From Paludibacteraceae bacterium (GTDB taxonomy: Bacteria; Bacteroidota; Bacteroidia; Bacteroidales; Paludibacteraceae): 41,534 nucleotides of DNA. The stretch covers positions 1 through 41,534 of the forward strand of contig JAFSTO010000031.1 in assembly GCA_017450435.1 (NCBI GenBank), given 5' to 3'. The notes under the pieces are model-generated. The model did no database searches. It saw nothing but the letters and a program-made list of their open reading frames with translations, and was not told the origin of the DNA. Positions 25,773-33,160 of this stretch are shown piece after piece. The first letter of the stretch is position 1. Each line of letters begins with the position of its first letter. The translations under genes were made by a program, and so were the position numbers.

Positions 25773-26415
25773 TGATATCCTAATCTAATCGAAAATTGAT
25801 CGTCAGAAGAATCAAGATGCAATTTTGATTCTGAATCATTAAGAAAATTGTTAAAGTTAGAGCCAATTTTTACTGCAATATAAGGTATTCCTAACGCTGC
25901 TGCTCCAGCCCCCCATAAAAATTTCCATCCGGGTCAATATATCCAATCGGGTCTCCGTTACAATACAGATATGGTTGTGTGCTGATATATTTATCCGCGA
26001 GCGGGTCAACGGAGGTAAAACCGGTTATGTAATACGACTCTAAGTTTCTTGCTCCGAAGAAGTAGTACCCTGTCTCTTTATCAAGTTCTTTGCCGGTGAA
26101 AACGACAGCAAATGGAGTGAATGCTCGCATTTGCAACTCCATGCCGCGGAGTTTGGCAACACCACCGGTGTCGAACTTAAACCTTTCCTGATAGCCGAAC
26201 GGATGCAGGTCGAGCGTTATCTCGCCATACGGTGCATAGTGCAGGTATTGTACCGGTTTTCCATTATGGTCTGTTATCCAACTCGCACTGTCGAGGTGGT
26301 CGGGATGGTAAAAATACAACTCTTCTTCCTCAGGGATGTTGTCTTCTATACTTTTGAGTATCGGGTTCTCATCTAATTCTAAGTTTAATGCAGTTAAAAA
26401 GACTCTGTTTTTTGA
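25751..26415 (-). pseudogene. Rhs core C-terminal piece with frameshifted toxin tail C
   Basis: Begins in frame at about SKNRVFLTALNLELDENP and continues IPEEEELYFYHPDHLDSASW, then ETGYYFFGARNLESYYITGF and DPLADKYISTQPYLYCNGDP, ending YIDPDGNF: the textbook end of an Rhs core, after which a variable toxin domain starts. Right there, at six G (plus 25909-25914), the frame runs into a stop at 25891. Reading one base shifted continues for about 52 residues (GAGAAALGIPYIAVKIGSNF onward to GYQWKKKKN) to a stop at 25751, overlapping the next gene. Four or seven G would join the two. The piece lacks the N-terminal bulk of an Rhs protein and is preceded by a stop at 26416-26418. Confidence 0.8.
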
Positions 26416-26488
26416 TTATGTATTCGTACTTAATGTGGGCTTCTACCTAAGCACTAAAGTATAATAACAAACTGTTTAAAATATTAAA

Positions 26489-27040
26489 TCAGCTACATGT
26501 TGTGTAAATTGCAGAACAATATTCTGTATTAGGAAGCCAACCTTGATATCTTGAACCTTTATAAATAAAATTAACATATAGCCATGTATTATATACATCT
26601 GTAACCATAAATAAATTTATATTCTCAATATAAAACTCTTCAAAATTAGATTTCAAATCAGGTTTAGTATATAACAAAACCTCCAATGGATATGATTTTG
26701 GGTAAACAAAAATGCGTGTCGTATCAGAAATTATTTCATTATAAATATTTACGTAACATTTCTGATTATCAGCAAACTGTTCAATAAGCAAGTGAAACAT
26801 TCCATCTTGTCTTTTTACAAAAAAAGCATTTAATTCTGTATTCTCTTCACCAACTTCTCCGATATAATTTAATAAAAAATCATTGAAATGATTATAGACA
26901 ATAACCTCCGCATACTTATCTCGTAACAATAAATAATCCTCATAAGTAATAGATAATCCATGTTTATTATCTGCAACTGAATTATTGAGTGCACAAAAAA
27001 ATATGGCGATTATACATATATGTGTTTTTAAAAATCTCAT
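26489..27040 (-). CDS. Putative periplasmic immunity protein with SH3-like C-terminus (copy B)
   Basis: A 183-residue protein with a signal peptide (MRFLKTHICIIAIFFCALNNSVAD). The C-terminal segment WLYVNF, GSRYQGWLP, EYC, ending IYTTCS repeats the pattern of the 185-residue protein at 24317-24874. The ATG lies one base after the stop of the YkuD-like toxin tail B. Export of the protein fits a toxin that would act on the cell wall. The family is not one I can name. Strongly AT-rich, like the rest of the island. Confidence 0.6.
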   Translation of the reverse strand: MRFLKTHICIIAIFFCALNNSVADNKHGLSITYEDYLLLRDKYAEVIVYNHFNDFLLNYIGEVGEENTELNAFFVKRQDGMFHLLIEQFADNQKCYVNIYNEIISDTTRIFVYPKSYPLEVLLYTKPDLKSNFEEFYIENINLFMVTDVYNTWLYVNFIYKGSRYQGWLPNTEYCSAIYTTCS

Positions 27041-27041
27041 A

Positions 27042-27296
27042 TTACCGTCTTCTTACTATTACAGAAAAATTAGAGACTCCGTTCATTTTTGAATTAAAGA
27101 TTCTCATACTATTCCAATCTAACAGTAAACATCCTGTTGAAGTAGTTGCGCCTACACGATTGTTCGATTTTAGTGTTGAATGTATAAAAATACCATCTTT
27201 ATACATGGTACCTTTTAAATTTCCTGCGAATGGACTCATATTCGGTTGATAGTCATATGTTGGGATATATCCACGATAATTTAATGTCCAGTGAGA
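27042..27296 (-). pseudogene. Remnant toxin tail B, YkuD-like fold
   Basis: An open frame of 84 codons with an internal ATG at 27239 but no N-terminal delivery part. It reads SHWTLNYRGYIPTYDYQPN, then KDGIFIHS and TSTGCLLLDW, ending VSNFSVIVRRR. The His, followed after about 15 residues by [ST]xGC, recalls the active site of YkuD/L,D-transpeptidase-like domains (H...SHGC), which act on peptidoglycan cross-links and occur as polymorphic toxin tips. Directly followed (one base) by an exported small protein. Most likely a displaced Rhs tip without its core. Confidence 0.55.
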
Positions 27297-27321
27297 TTAA
27301 CGAACTATTGATATATAGCAA

Positions 27322-27873
27322 TTATTTTGCATACTCTCCCACTCTCCAATAAAAAGTCGGATAATTATATATGTATTTTATTCTGCCATTTTTTTTCTTA
27401 TAATACATGAATGGCCAAAAATGTCCTGCCGCTTGTGTGAACTCTATTTTGAACTTACATTTTTCTATAGGATATTTATAATCAAATGAGCCATAATAAC
27501 CTTGGAGAAAATCCACACAATGATATTTTTCTTGATTCTTTATAATGGAAGAGTCTTTGTTACAAACTTGTATCGCAAAATTAACATCATCAATAAAATA
27601 TATTGTGAGTGCCTCTGTGTAATCTATCTCCAAATAATCTGTAGTTTGTGATGTTATAAAAGGAGTCCATTTCCCCAAAATTATCTTAGTATCTGTCGTC
27701 GTAAACTTAAAACCATTAACAATATAAAAACGTGGTGTCAATAGTAATACTATTCTTATTGTCAAAATGACCACCAGAAATACAATCAAGAACAAGAAAA
27801 ATTTAATTAACATCTTTGATGTTCTATAAATTAAATATTTTATAAATTCTGCATCCATGATTTTCAATGTCAT
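27322..27873 (-). CDS. Membrane-anchored protein, possible immunity protein A
   Basis: A 183-residue protein with one strong N-terminal transmembrane segment (about 21-45, FFLFLIVFLVVILTIRIVLL) and a soluble remainder containing several aromatic residues; no family recognised. An internal Met at residue 6 or 21 could be the true start. Its ATG comes one base after the stop of the 52-residue frame A, suggesting a coupled pair. AT-rich. Placement in the Rhs island suggests immunity; nothing in the sequence proves it. Confidence 0.5.
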   Translation of the reverse strand: MTLKIMDAEFIKYLIYRTSKMLIKFFLFLIVFLVVILTIRIVLLLTPRFYIVNGFKFTTTDTKIILGKWTPFITSQTTDYLEIDYTEALTIYFIDDVNFAIQVCNKDSSIIKNQEKYHCVDFLQGYYGSFDYKYPIEKCKFKIEFTQAAGHFWPFMYYKKKNGRIKYIYNYPTFYWRVGEYAK

Positions 27874-27874
27874 C

Positions 27875-28033
27875 TCATATATTTGCCAAGTCTATCATAT
27901 GAAAATTTATATCCCTTAAATTGTGCAGAAATAGAGACATTGGACTCTTGACAACATAAACATTCAAATCATCGTCACGTTCGCCATTGTAATTTGGCGG
28001 CAGTGCATACCTAACGACATTGCCGTAATTCAT
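27875..28033 (-). pseudogene. Remnant toxin tail A
   Basis: A 52-codon frame beginning MNYGNVVRYALPPNYNGERD and ending FHMIDLANI, located 17 bases after the GH16 stop and one base before the next small gene. It has no signal peptide and looks like the end of a larger domain. By analogy with tails B and C it is probably the displaced tip of an Rhs toxin. It is too short to name an activity. Confidence 0.4.
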
Positions 28034-28050
28034 GATATAAGTATACTATT

Positions 28051-29073
28051 CTATTTATACACTCTGATGTAGTCCACGTACATCTTCACGGGTGTGCCGT
28101 CGGCTGGTAGAGCGGTGACACGCAGGAAGGCAGGGTCGTCGGGCGTGATGGTGAGCGGATATTTCTCCTGCGCGGGCATAGCAGGGAAGAAGCCGCCGAC
28201 AGAGAGGTTGAGAACAAGATAGAAGGGGTGATTGAAGTAATGTCCCGGTTGATTAACGTCTTTTCCGCGCAGCGAGAGTTGGAAATACGGCTCAGCGTCG
28301 GGGAACAGACTATCGTCTTTCGTCTCTTGCTCTTTGTCCAAGTCCAGATACATAGCAAGCGAGTCTTCCGTCCAGACGACGGTGAAGAGATGGAAGTCGC
28401 CCTGCAGGGGATAGTCCGCCGTCTTGTTTCCTGCACAGTTGGGATAGGCTCCGTTGTTGAACGCCTCTCCCCAGTGTGCGGCCCCGTTGAAATAGCGGTC
28501 TTGTGTACCGGCCTCTATACCTTTGTGATGCCCCATCTCGCAGATATCTATCTCTCCGCACTTGGGCCACACCACCCTGCCCTGTTTCTCCAGTTCGTCA
28601 AGCCGCCTGTCCACATCATCATTGTCGCCGAGGTCGGTAGCGAGGTTGTTGCCGAGCATCCAGAAAGCCGGCCACAGCCCATTGGCAGTGTGCGGAAAAG
28701 CGATGCGTGCCTCAATCTTGCCATAGCACACCGTCACCTTGTCCTGCGTGTTCAGCCTTGCCGAGGTGCAAGGGCGGAAACCTGTCTCACCGTTAGACGC
28801 CGTGTATGCATAATCCTCACGCTGCGCCTGCAGCACAAGGCACGACTCGCCGGACACGGGGTGACGCTCAATGGAGACATTTTGCGGAGAGTAGTACTGC
28901 AGTTCAGCATTGCCGCCACCGCGAGCGTTATCCTCAACGTTCCACCACTCGGTGTTGAGGTCAGGGGCGTTGAAGTCGTCCTCCCACACAAGAGTCCACT
29001 TGGAACGCTGCTGACAGGAAGAGAGAAACAGAAGGCTTAGAGCAATAAACGAGATGAATTGATATTTCTTCAT
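28051..29073 (-). CDS. GH16 endo-beta-glucanase lipoprotein (laminarinase-like)
   Basis: A 340-residue jelly-roll endoglucanase. The signal MKKYQFISFIALSLLFLSSC ends at a lipid Cys20, so it is probably at the cell surface or in the outer membrane. The GH16 active site GEIDICEMG gives nucleophile Glu174, Asp176 and acid/base Glu179. WPAFWMLG and the WNVEDNARGGGNAELQYY opening fit laminarinase-type GH16. An acidic, charged loop (about 148-166) stands just before the active site and is longer than in the other GH16 of this locus, so the two may differ in cleavage preference. It is the last PUL gene before the Rhs island. Confidence 0.92.
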   Translation of the reverse strand: MKKYQFISFIALSLLFLSSCQQRSKWTLVWEDDFNAPDLNTEWWNVEDNARGGGNAELQYYSPQNVSIERHPVSGESCLVLQAQREDYAYTASNGETGFRPCTSARLNTQDKVTVCYGKIEARIAFPHTANGLWPAFWMLGNNLATDLGDNDDVDRRLDELEKQGRVVWPKCGEIDICEMGHHKGIEAGTQDRYFNGAAHWGEAFNNGAYPNCAGNKTADYPLQGDFHLFTVVWTEDSLAMYLDLDKEQETKDDSLFPDAEPYFQLSLRGKDVNQPGHYFNHPFYLVLNLSVGGFFPAMPAQEKYPLTITPDDPAFLRVTALPADGTPVKMYVDYIRVYK

Positions 29074-29167
29074 TGTTAAAAAATTTATCTGATTTTGAGA
29101 GACGATTGAGCGGCGCGTTGTGCACCAACTCCGGTAGAGACGCTCTTTTCAAGCATCTATCTTTGTT

Positions 29168-29252
29168 GAGAGACGGTAAAAAAATACCGTCTGACACCCC
29201 ACGTACGCTGTTCGCGGGGGCCCCATGTCTCTACCCGTTGGCGAAACAAGGT
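29168..29252. repeat. Interspersed repeat block with GAGACGGTA palindrome
   Basis: GAGAGACGGTA, a T/A spacer and TACCGTCTGACACCCCAC are followed by TGTTCGCGGGG, CCCC and TGTCTCTAC. The same order of elements recurs at 41430-41525, and GGCGAAACAAGGT also occurs at 17454. It occupies the gap between the GH128-like and GH16 genes. Confidence 0.75.
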
Positions 29253-29259
29253 TGGAACA

Positions 29260-29319
29260 CGTCAGCGTTTCAACACATCATTTTGCGTCAGCGTATCAAT
29301 ACATCATTTTGCGTCAGCG
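29260..29319. repeat. 26-bp direct repeat at the end of the GH128-like gene
   Basis: Two full copies (29260-29285 and 29286-29311) of a unit starting CGTCAGCG and ending CATCATTTTG, differing at two or three bases, plus a third start CGTCAGCG that contains the stop codon of the GH128-like gene (29314-29316). Confidence 0.85.
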
Positions 29320-30600
29320 GTTAAGCGAGAAGGCACTGAAGAAACAGCTGCCTGAGACGAGTCGTAACGTCAGAGAGTGTTTGCCTTTCTGTATCTTGAC
29401 CGGCAGTTGAGCAGATATCCAGTCGGTACTGCTGCCGTTGCGCGGCATATCGATAAACCCTTCGGAGACGCCGTCCACCATCACCTCACATATACAGTTG
29501 GAGAAACCGCAGTAGCGCACCTCTATCTGTTTAGCATCAGTCATAAGTCCTATTTGATAGGTGAGTTCTTGTCCTGCCACGAGGTTAGTAATCATCAGCC
29601 CGTCTCTGCCTGCCTGCTCTACAGCAACGGCATCGGTTGAGGGTCTGAGTGGCATGGCGTTATTCAGCACCGCCACATACTCGCCCGCATGGATTGCCCT
29701 GTCTGCCCGCAGCCAGACGTTCTTGTCCATAGGTGAGAAGAGGCAGTACATCTTGCCGAGGTCGGTCAGTTGCGGCTGGATGTCGTGTGTAAGCAGCTGC
29801 ATGAACGGTGCCGAATCGACCTTGCCGCTTGTGCGTGGTATGAACCACGCATAGCGCTCCACAGAGCTGTGCGTCTCTAAGTAGTTGAGCACCGTGCACA
29901 TATAGTTCATCTGCGTCTCCACGCTGCCGGGCACCGGGTCCCACGCGCAGAACTCGGTGAGCCAGATAGGCTTGCCGTACTTCTCGAACATCTCCACATA
30001 TCCCTGCAGCGCCGAAGCCGAAGCCATATAGCAATGGATGGAGATTGCGTATATATCATTGATATCAACGCCGGGTTGCGCGAAGAACTCGTCCAACCAT
30101 CGTATAGGGTCGCTGTATCCGGCTACCGTACCGTAGTTCATAGCCGGCGATACGAGTTTGAGGTTCAGTTCCTTCGCCAGCGCCACCACAGGCGCCCACA
30201 GCTCCGCAGCTTTGGAAGGGACCATGTTGGCCTGGTCCTTGAGGTTGGGCTCATTGAAGGCGAGCAGGTACTTGGTATTAGGGTGCGCAGCCACGAAGGC
30301 GCGAATACCATCCGCGCTGTAGTTGCCGTTCCAGCACATAGGGCAGAAGTCCATCTCGTTAGCATCAAACCACAATGCAGACGCATCAGAGGTGACATTG
30401 CCCCAGTTGTAGTCCCAGGATATATACGGCGAGAGCAACGGCAGGTCGGCGATATTGGAGAAGTTGAAAGCGACACCGCGCTTAGGCGACTTGGGCATTG
30501 CCGACACCACCTGCGGGTCAACCGAAGGCTCATGTTCGCTTTGGCAGCCGGTGGTCAGAACAGCCGCACAAAGCACTGCCGCAAGAAATGTTTTTCTCAT
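29314..30600 (-). CDS. GH128-like endo-beta-1,3-glucanase lipoprotein with C-terminal beta-sandwich
   Basis: From the Met at 30600 the protein starts MRKTFLAAVLCAAVLTTGC, a lipoprotein signal. An upstream Met at 30630 adds only MANLSIFYNT, which spoils the signal, so I chose the inner one. The catalytic domain (about 45-285, counted from the long form) has PKRGVAFNFS, WDYNWG, LAFNEPN (acid/base Glu127) and WLTEFCAWD (nucleophile Glu226), the pattern of the Asl1-like glycosyl hydrolases, family GH128, which cut beta-1,3-glucan. Residues about 340-438 look like a CBM6/35-type carbohydrate-binding sandwich. It lies between two GH16 genes of the locus. Confidence 0.85.
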   Translation of the reverse strand: MRKTFLAAVLCAAVLTTGCQSEHEPSVDPQVVSAMPKSPKRGVAFNFSNIADLPLLSPYISWDYNWGNVTSDASALWFDANEMDFCPMCWNGNYSADGIRAFVAAHPNTKYLLAFNEPNLKDQANMVPSKAAELWAPVVALAKELNLKLVSPAMNYGTVAGYSDPIRWLDEFFAQPGVDINDIYAISIHCYMASASALQGYVEMFEKYGKPIWLTEFCAWDPVPGSVETQMNYMCTVLNYLETHSSVERYAWFIPRTSGKVDSAPFMQLLTHDIQPQLTDLGKMYCLFSPMDKNVWLRADRAIHAGEYVAVLNNAMPLRPSTDAVAVEQAGRDGLMITNLVAGQELTYQIGLMTDAKQIEVRYCGFSNCICEVMVDGVSEGFIDMPRNGSSTDWISAQLPVKIQKGKHSLTLRLVSGSCFFSAFSLNR

Positions 30601-30640
30601 TGTATTATAGAAGATTGATAAATTTGCCATTTGTTACTTT

Positions 30641-30697
30641 GAGAGACGGTAAAATAATACCGTCTCTACCCTTGTCACTTGGTACTTGGTACTTGGT
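30641..30697. repeat. GAGACGGTA palindrome plus 7-bp tandem (ACTTGGT)x3
   Basis: A 10-bp stem AGAGACGGTA/TACCGTCTCT (30642-30651, 30658-30667) with a 6-base loop is followed by TTGTCACTTGGTACTT and three copies of ACTTGGT (30677-30697). It lies between two PUL genes and may also act as an mRNA hairpin. Related copies lie at 17438, 29168, 39951, 41376 and 41430. Confidence 0.75.
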
Positions 30698-30715
30698 ACT
30701 TCACTTCACCTCAGT

Positions 30716-31999
30716 TTACTTCTCTTGTCTTTGCCAAACACGCACCCAATCGACGTACATGATGCGCTCGGTATTGAATATACTGTCGTCCACCGAGCCG
30801 CCCATATTGCCGCCGATAGCGAGGTTGAAGATGATGAAGTGTTCTCTGTTGAAAGGCCATGATTTAGGGTCATCTATCTTCGTTTCCCACTGCTCGGCGT
30901 ACATCACATCGTCCACGAAGAAACGAATGACGTCCTTTCCTCCCTGCTCTTCCTCTGCCCACTCTACGGCATAGACGTGGAAGTCATCGGCAAGAGAGTA
31001 GTCGAAGAAGACTGTCTTCGACCAGTTGTTCCCCTTAGTGCCGTTCTTATCGGGCGTATGCAGCGCGAAAGAAGCCCTGTTAGGCACACTGCCCACATGC
31101 TCCATTATATCTATCTCTCCGCAAGCAGGCCATCCGCCACTGTTGCCCATCATCCAGAACGCAGGCCATGTGCCCTTGCCGCCGGGAAACTTGATACGGG
31201 CGGCAATCTTGCCGTACTTGAAGGTCTTTTTGTTCTTCGACAATATGCGTGCAGAGGTATAGTCATTGCCGCCGTACTGCTCTTTCCGTGCTTCTATCTC
31301 TAACATTCCGTTTCTGACACGTATGTTTTCCTCTCTCGTGGTGTAGTTCTGCAGTTCTCTGTTTCCCCATCCTCCGCCGCCGGTGTTATATCCCCAGACG
31401 TTCTCGTCTAAAGCATTGGCGTCGAACTCGTCGCTCCATACCAATGCGTACTCTCCCCAGCTGTGCTCGACGGCGACAATAGCACTGACGCTCTCCAAAG
31501 GCGTAGAGAGAGTGATAGTGGTGTTTCCGGGCTTTAACGCCGTCACCCTACCCGTCTGCGAAACGGTGGCGACCTCGGTGTCAGAGCTGGACCATGTGAG
31601 TTCTAAATTATAAGTGTTGCCGTATGCGAAGTCGTAGTTCTCGCCCGGGTGGAGCGTAACTATCGGCGGCGATATACGCAGCGAGGCTCCGTCGGTGCCG
31701 GTCACAAAGACAGGACACACGGCAGCCGCTTTGCCCGAACGGGCAATGATTTCCGCAGCACCAATAGCCTTTGCGGTGACAACACCATAATAGACAGTGG
31801 CAACAGAGTCGTTGGACGAACTCCACTCTATATTGGTAGTGATGCCGACAGGCTCCACTGTGGCTATTTCGCCCACCTTGAGTTGCAGAGTAACGGGATT
31901 AAGCGACAACGTGCCACCCGCATCTGAGGGTGTCTCACGGTTGCACGCCACAAGAAGGAACGAACCGAAAACGGCAAGTAGGAAAAAAAGTTTACGCAT
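30716..31999 (-). CDS. GH16 endo-beta-glucanase lipoprotein with two Ig-like (BIG2) domains
   Basis: Starting at the Met at 31999 gives MRKLFFLLAVFGSFLLVAC, a proper lipoprotein signal; the Met at 32038 would place 13 extra residues in front. Two bacterial Ig-like domains follow (about 42-113 and 118-190 of the long form: LSLNPVTLQLKVGE and ISPPIVTLHPGE openings, each with a TVxxxGxVTA-type strand). The GH16 domain then opens at YALVWSDEFDANALDENVWG and has the catalytic GEIDIMEHVG (Glu308, Asp310, Glu313). The layout suggests a surface endo-beta-1,3-glucanase held away from the membrane by the Ig domains. It is preceded by the glycan-binding protein gene, with hairpins in the gap. Confidence 0.92.
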   Translation of the reverse strand: MRKLFFLLAVFGSFLLVACNRETPSDAGGTLSLNPVTLQLKVGEIATVEPVGITTNIEWSSSNDSVATVYYGVVTAKAIGAAEIIARSGKAAAVCPVFVTGTDGASLRISPPIVTLHPGENYDFAYGNTYNLELTWSSSDTEVATVSQTGRVTALKPGNTTITLSTPLESVSAIVAVEHSWGEYALVWSDEFDANALDENVWGYNTGGGGWGNRELQNYTTREENIRVRNGMLEIEARKEQYGGNDYTSARILSKNKKTFKYGKIAARIKFPGGKGTWPAFWMMGNSGGWPACGEIDIMEHVGSVPNRASFALHTPDKNGTKGNNWSKTVFFDYSLADDFHVYAVEWAEEEQGGKDVIRFFVDDVMYAEQWETKIDDPKSWPFNREHFIIFNLAIGGNMGGSVDDSIFNTERIMYVDWVRVWQRQEK

Positions 32000-32077
32000 A
32001 ACAGAAAATATGATTAATGAAAATCCGGCAGAACTCAAGCGTTACACGCTCCTTGTAAGCGGTCTTATATTTAGAGA

Positions 32078-32137
32078 TTGCAAGGGGTAATCAGCCCCTT
32101 GCAACCGATGTGATACCTAAGGGTAAGCAGTTTACCC
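32078..32137. promoter_or_regulatory. Intercistronic hairpins between binding-protein and GH16 genes
   Basis: TTGCAAGGGG/CCCCTTGCAA (32078-32087, 32095-32104) forms a perfect 10-bp stem, and GGGTAA/TTACCC (32121-32126, 32132-32137) a second small one just after the upstream gene's stop. There is no T run after the large stem on the minus strand, so it is more likely an mRNA-stabilising or attenuating hairpin than a full terminator. Confidence 0.5.
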
Positions 32138-32141
32138 GACA

Positions 32142-33095
32142 TTACTTCTTGTAGAAATAAACGGCATCAAGATTGAGTTTAGCGCCCTCCACGCCTTCAG
32201 ACAGAACCACAAACACGTTCACGCCTGCCTCCACCTTTGCGGTAGAGAGAGCGGCAGCATAGCTTGACATCGGGATGTCGAACTCAGCCCATGAGCCATC
32301 GCGAGTGAAGTCGGAGTAGACCGGACCGTCGTACACTGATTTGCTGCCGAGCACGAACTTGGTAGCCTCTGAGCCCATGATGTAGAAGCAGTGTGAGTAG
32401 TTGTCGGTTGACTTGATGGCAATATGCAGGAAGTAGTCGTCGGGGTTAGCGACGATGTCAGCGTTAAGCGCCGCTGCAGCCTGCCATGTAGTGCCGTTCT
32501 CGGTGAGGCAGAAGCCTGCGCCTGCCCAGCCTAAGTTGGTCACCTCAAGCGCTGTGAAGCCCTCGGTGTTGCCGGCTACGTTCAAGCCGACAGCGTCAAC
32601 GCCCTTGTAAACGACGCCGCCTTCCCAGATGTAGAAGAACTTCTCCGTATCGTCCGGCTGGAACGAAGCCACCATCTTACTCTTGTTAGCCTCGAGAGTG
32701 ATGCCGTCCATGATGATAGGCCAGAACTGCGAACCCTTAACGACGCCTGCCTTACCGCCGCCTTCGTTGCCGCCTTCTTTAGTAACCAGCACAACGCAGG
32801 TCTTGGTCTGACCGTCTTTGGTCGAAGCGGTGACCACAGCCGAGCCTTCAGCCAGGGCTTTAACCTCAGCAGTCTTGCCATTACCCTTCACCTCTGCTAT
32901 GGCAGGGGCACTGCTGTTCCACTCTGCCTCCACAGTGGCAGTCAGCGTGGCTGTCTCACCTACCTTGAGATTGACGGAGTTCTGGTCAAGAGCCAAAACA
33001 CCATCTGATGAGGGTTCTTTGTCTTTCTTGTCGCAAGCACTGAAGCCTACGAGAGCAACTGCTGCCAAAGCAATTGCGAGAATGTTTGTCTTCAT
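32142..33095 (-). CDS. Surface glycan-binding lipoprotein candidate with Ig-like domain
   Basis: A 317-residue lipoprotein (lipid Cys21 in VGFSAC). Residues about 33-106 are a BIG2-type Ig domain; a Gly-rich linker (EGGNEGGGKAG) leads to a C-terminal domain of about 200 residues from KGSQFWPIIMDG to LNLDAVYFYKK. That C-terminal domain is clearly duplicated in the next upstream protein (33161-34216). No catalytic motif is visible. Position right after susC/susD and modular Ig-plus-binding layout are those of SGBP-type proteins that capture glucan at the surface. I cannot assign the C-terminal domain to a numbered CBM family. Confidence 0.75.
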   Translation of the reverse strand: MKTNILAIALAAVALVGFSACDKKDKEPSSDGVLALDQNSVNLKVGETATLTATVEAEWNSSAPAIAEVKGNGKTAEVKALAEGSAVVTASTKDGQTKTCVVLVTKEGGNEGGGKAGVVKGSQFWPIIMDGITLEANKSKMVASFQPDDTEKFFYIWEGGVVYKGVDAVGLNVAGNTEGFTALEVTNLGWAGAGFCLTENGTTWQAAAALNADIVANPDDYFLHIAIKSTDNYSHCFYIMGSEATKFVLGSKSVYDGPVYSDFTRDGSWAEFDIPMSSYAAALSTAKVEAGVNVFVVLSEGVEGAKLNLDAVYFYKK

Positions 33096-33160
33096 AATTG
33101 AAAAAATTTGTTAGGTTAATAAATTATGTTGATTAGTGTTTTTCTTTTTTCCGCTGCTGT

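Larger units (their letters stand above)
23933..28033 (-). mobile_element. Rhs toxin/immunity remnant island interrupting the PUL
   Basis: About 4.1 kb of visibly AT-rich sequence between the second GH16 gene and the sugar importer gene, all pointing the same way as the PUL. It contains four tail-plus-small-protein cassettes, two Rhs core pieces in non-colinear order and a MITE-like element, but no complete rhs gene and no transposase or integrase. The flanking genes are otherwise one continuous beta-glucan locus, so the island looks acquired. Arrays of displaced tips with their immunity genes are well known downstream of rhs genes; here only the array remains. Confidence 0.7.

Noticed and set aside
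23933-28033. Intact mobile genetic element with its own recombinase
   Set aside because: No transposase, integrase or relaxase reading frame was found on either strand; only remnants and a MITE-like element are supported.
28228-29040. 270-codon plus-strand frame
   Set aside because: Shadow of the GH16 gene, whose catalytic motif and lipoprotein signal are intact.
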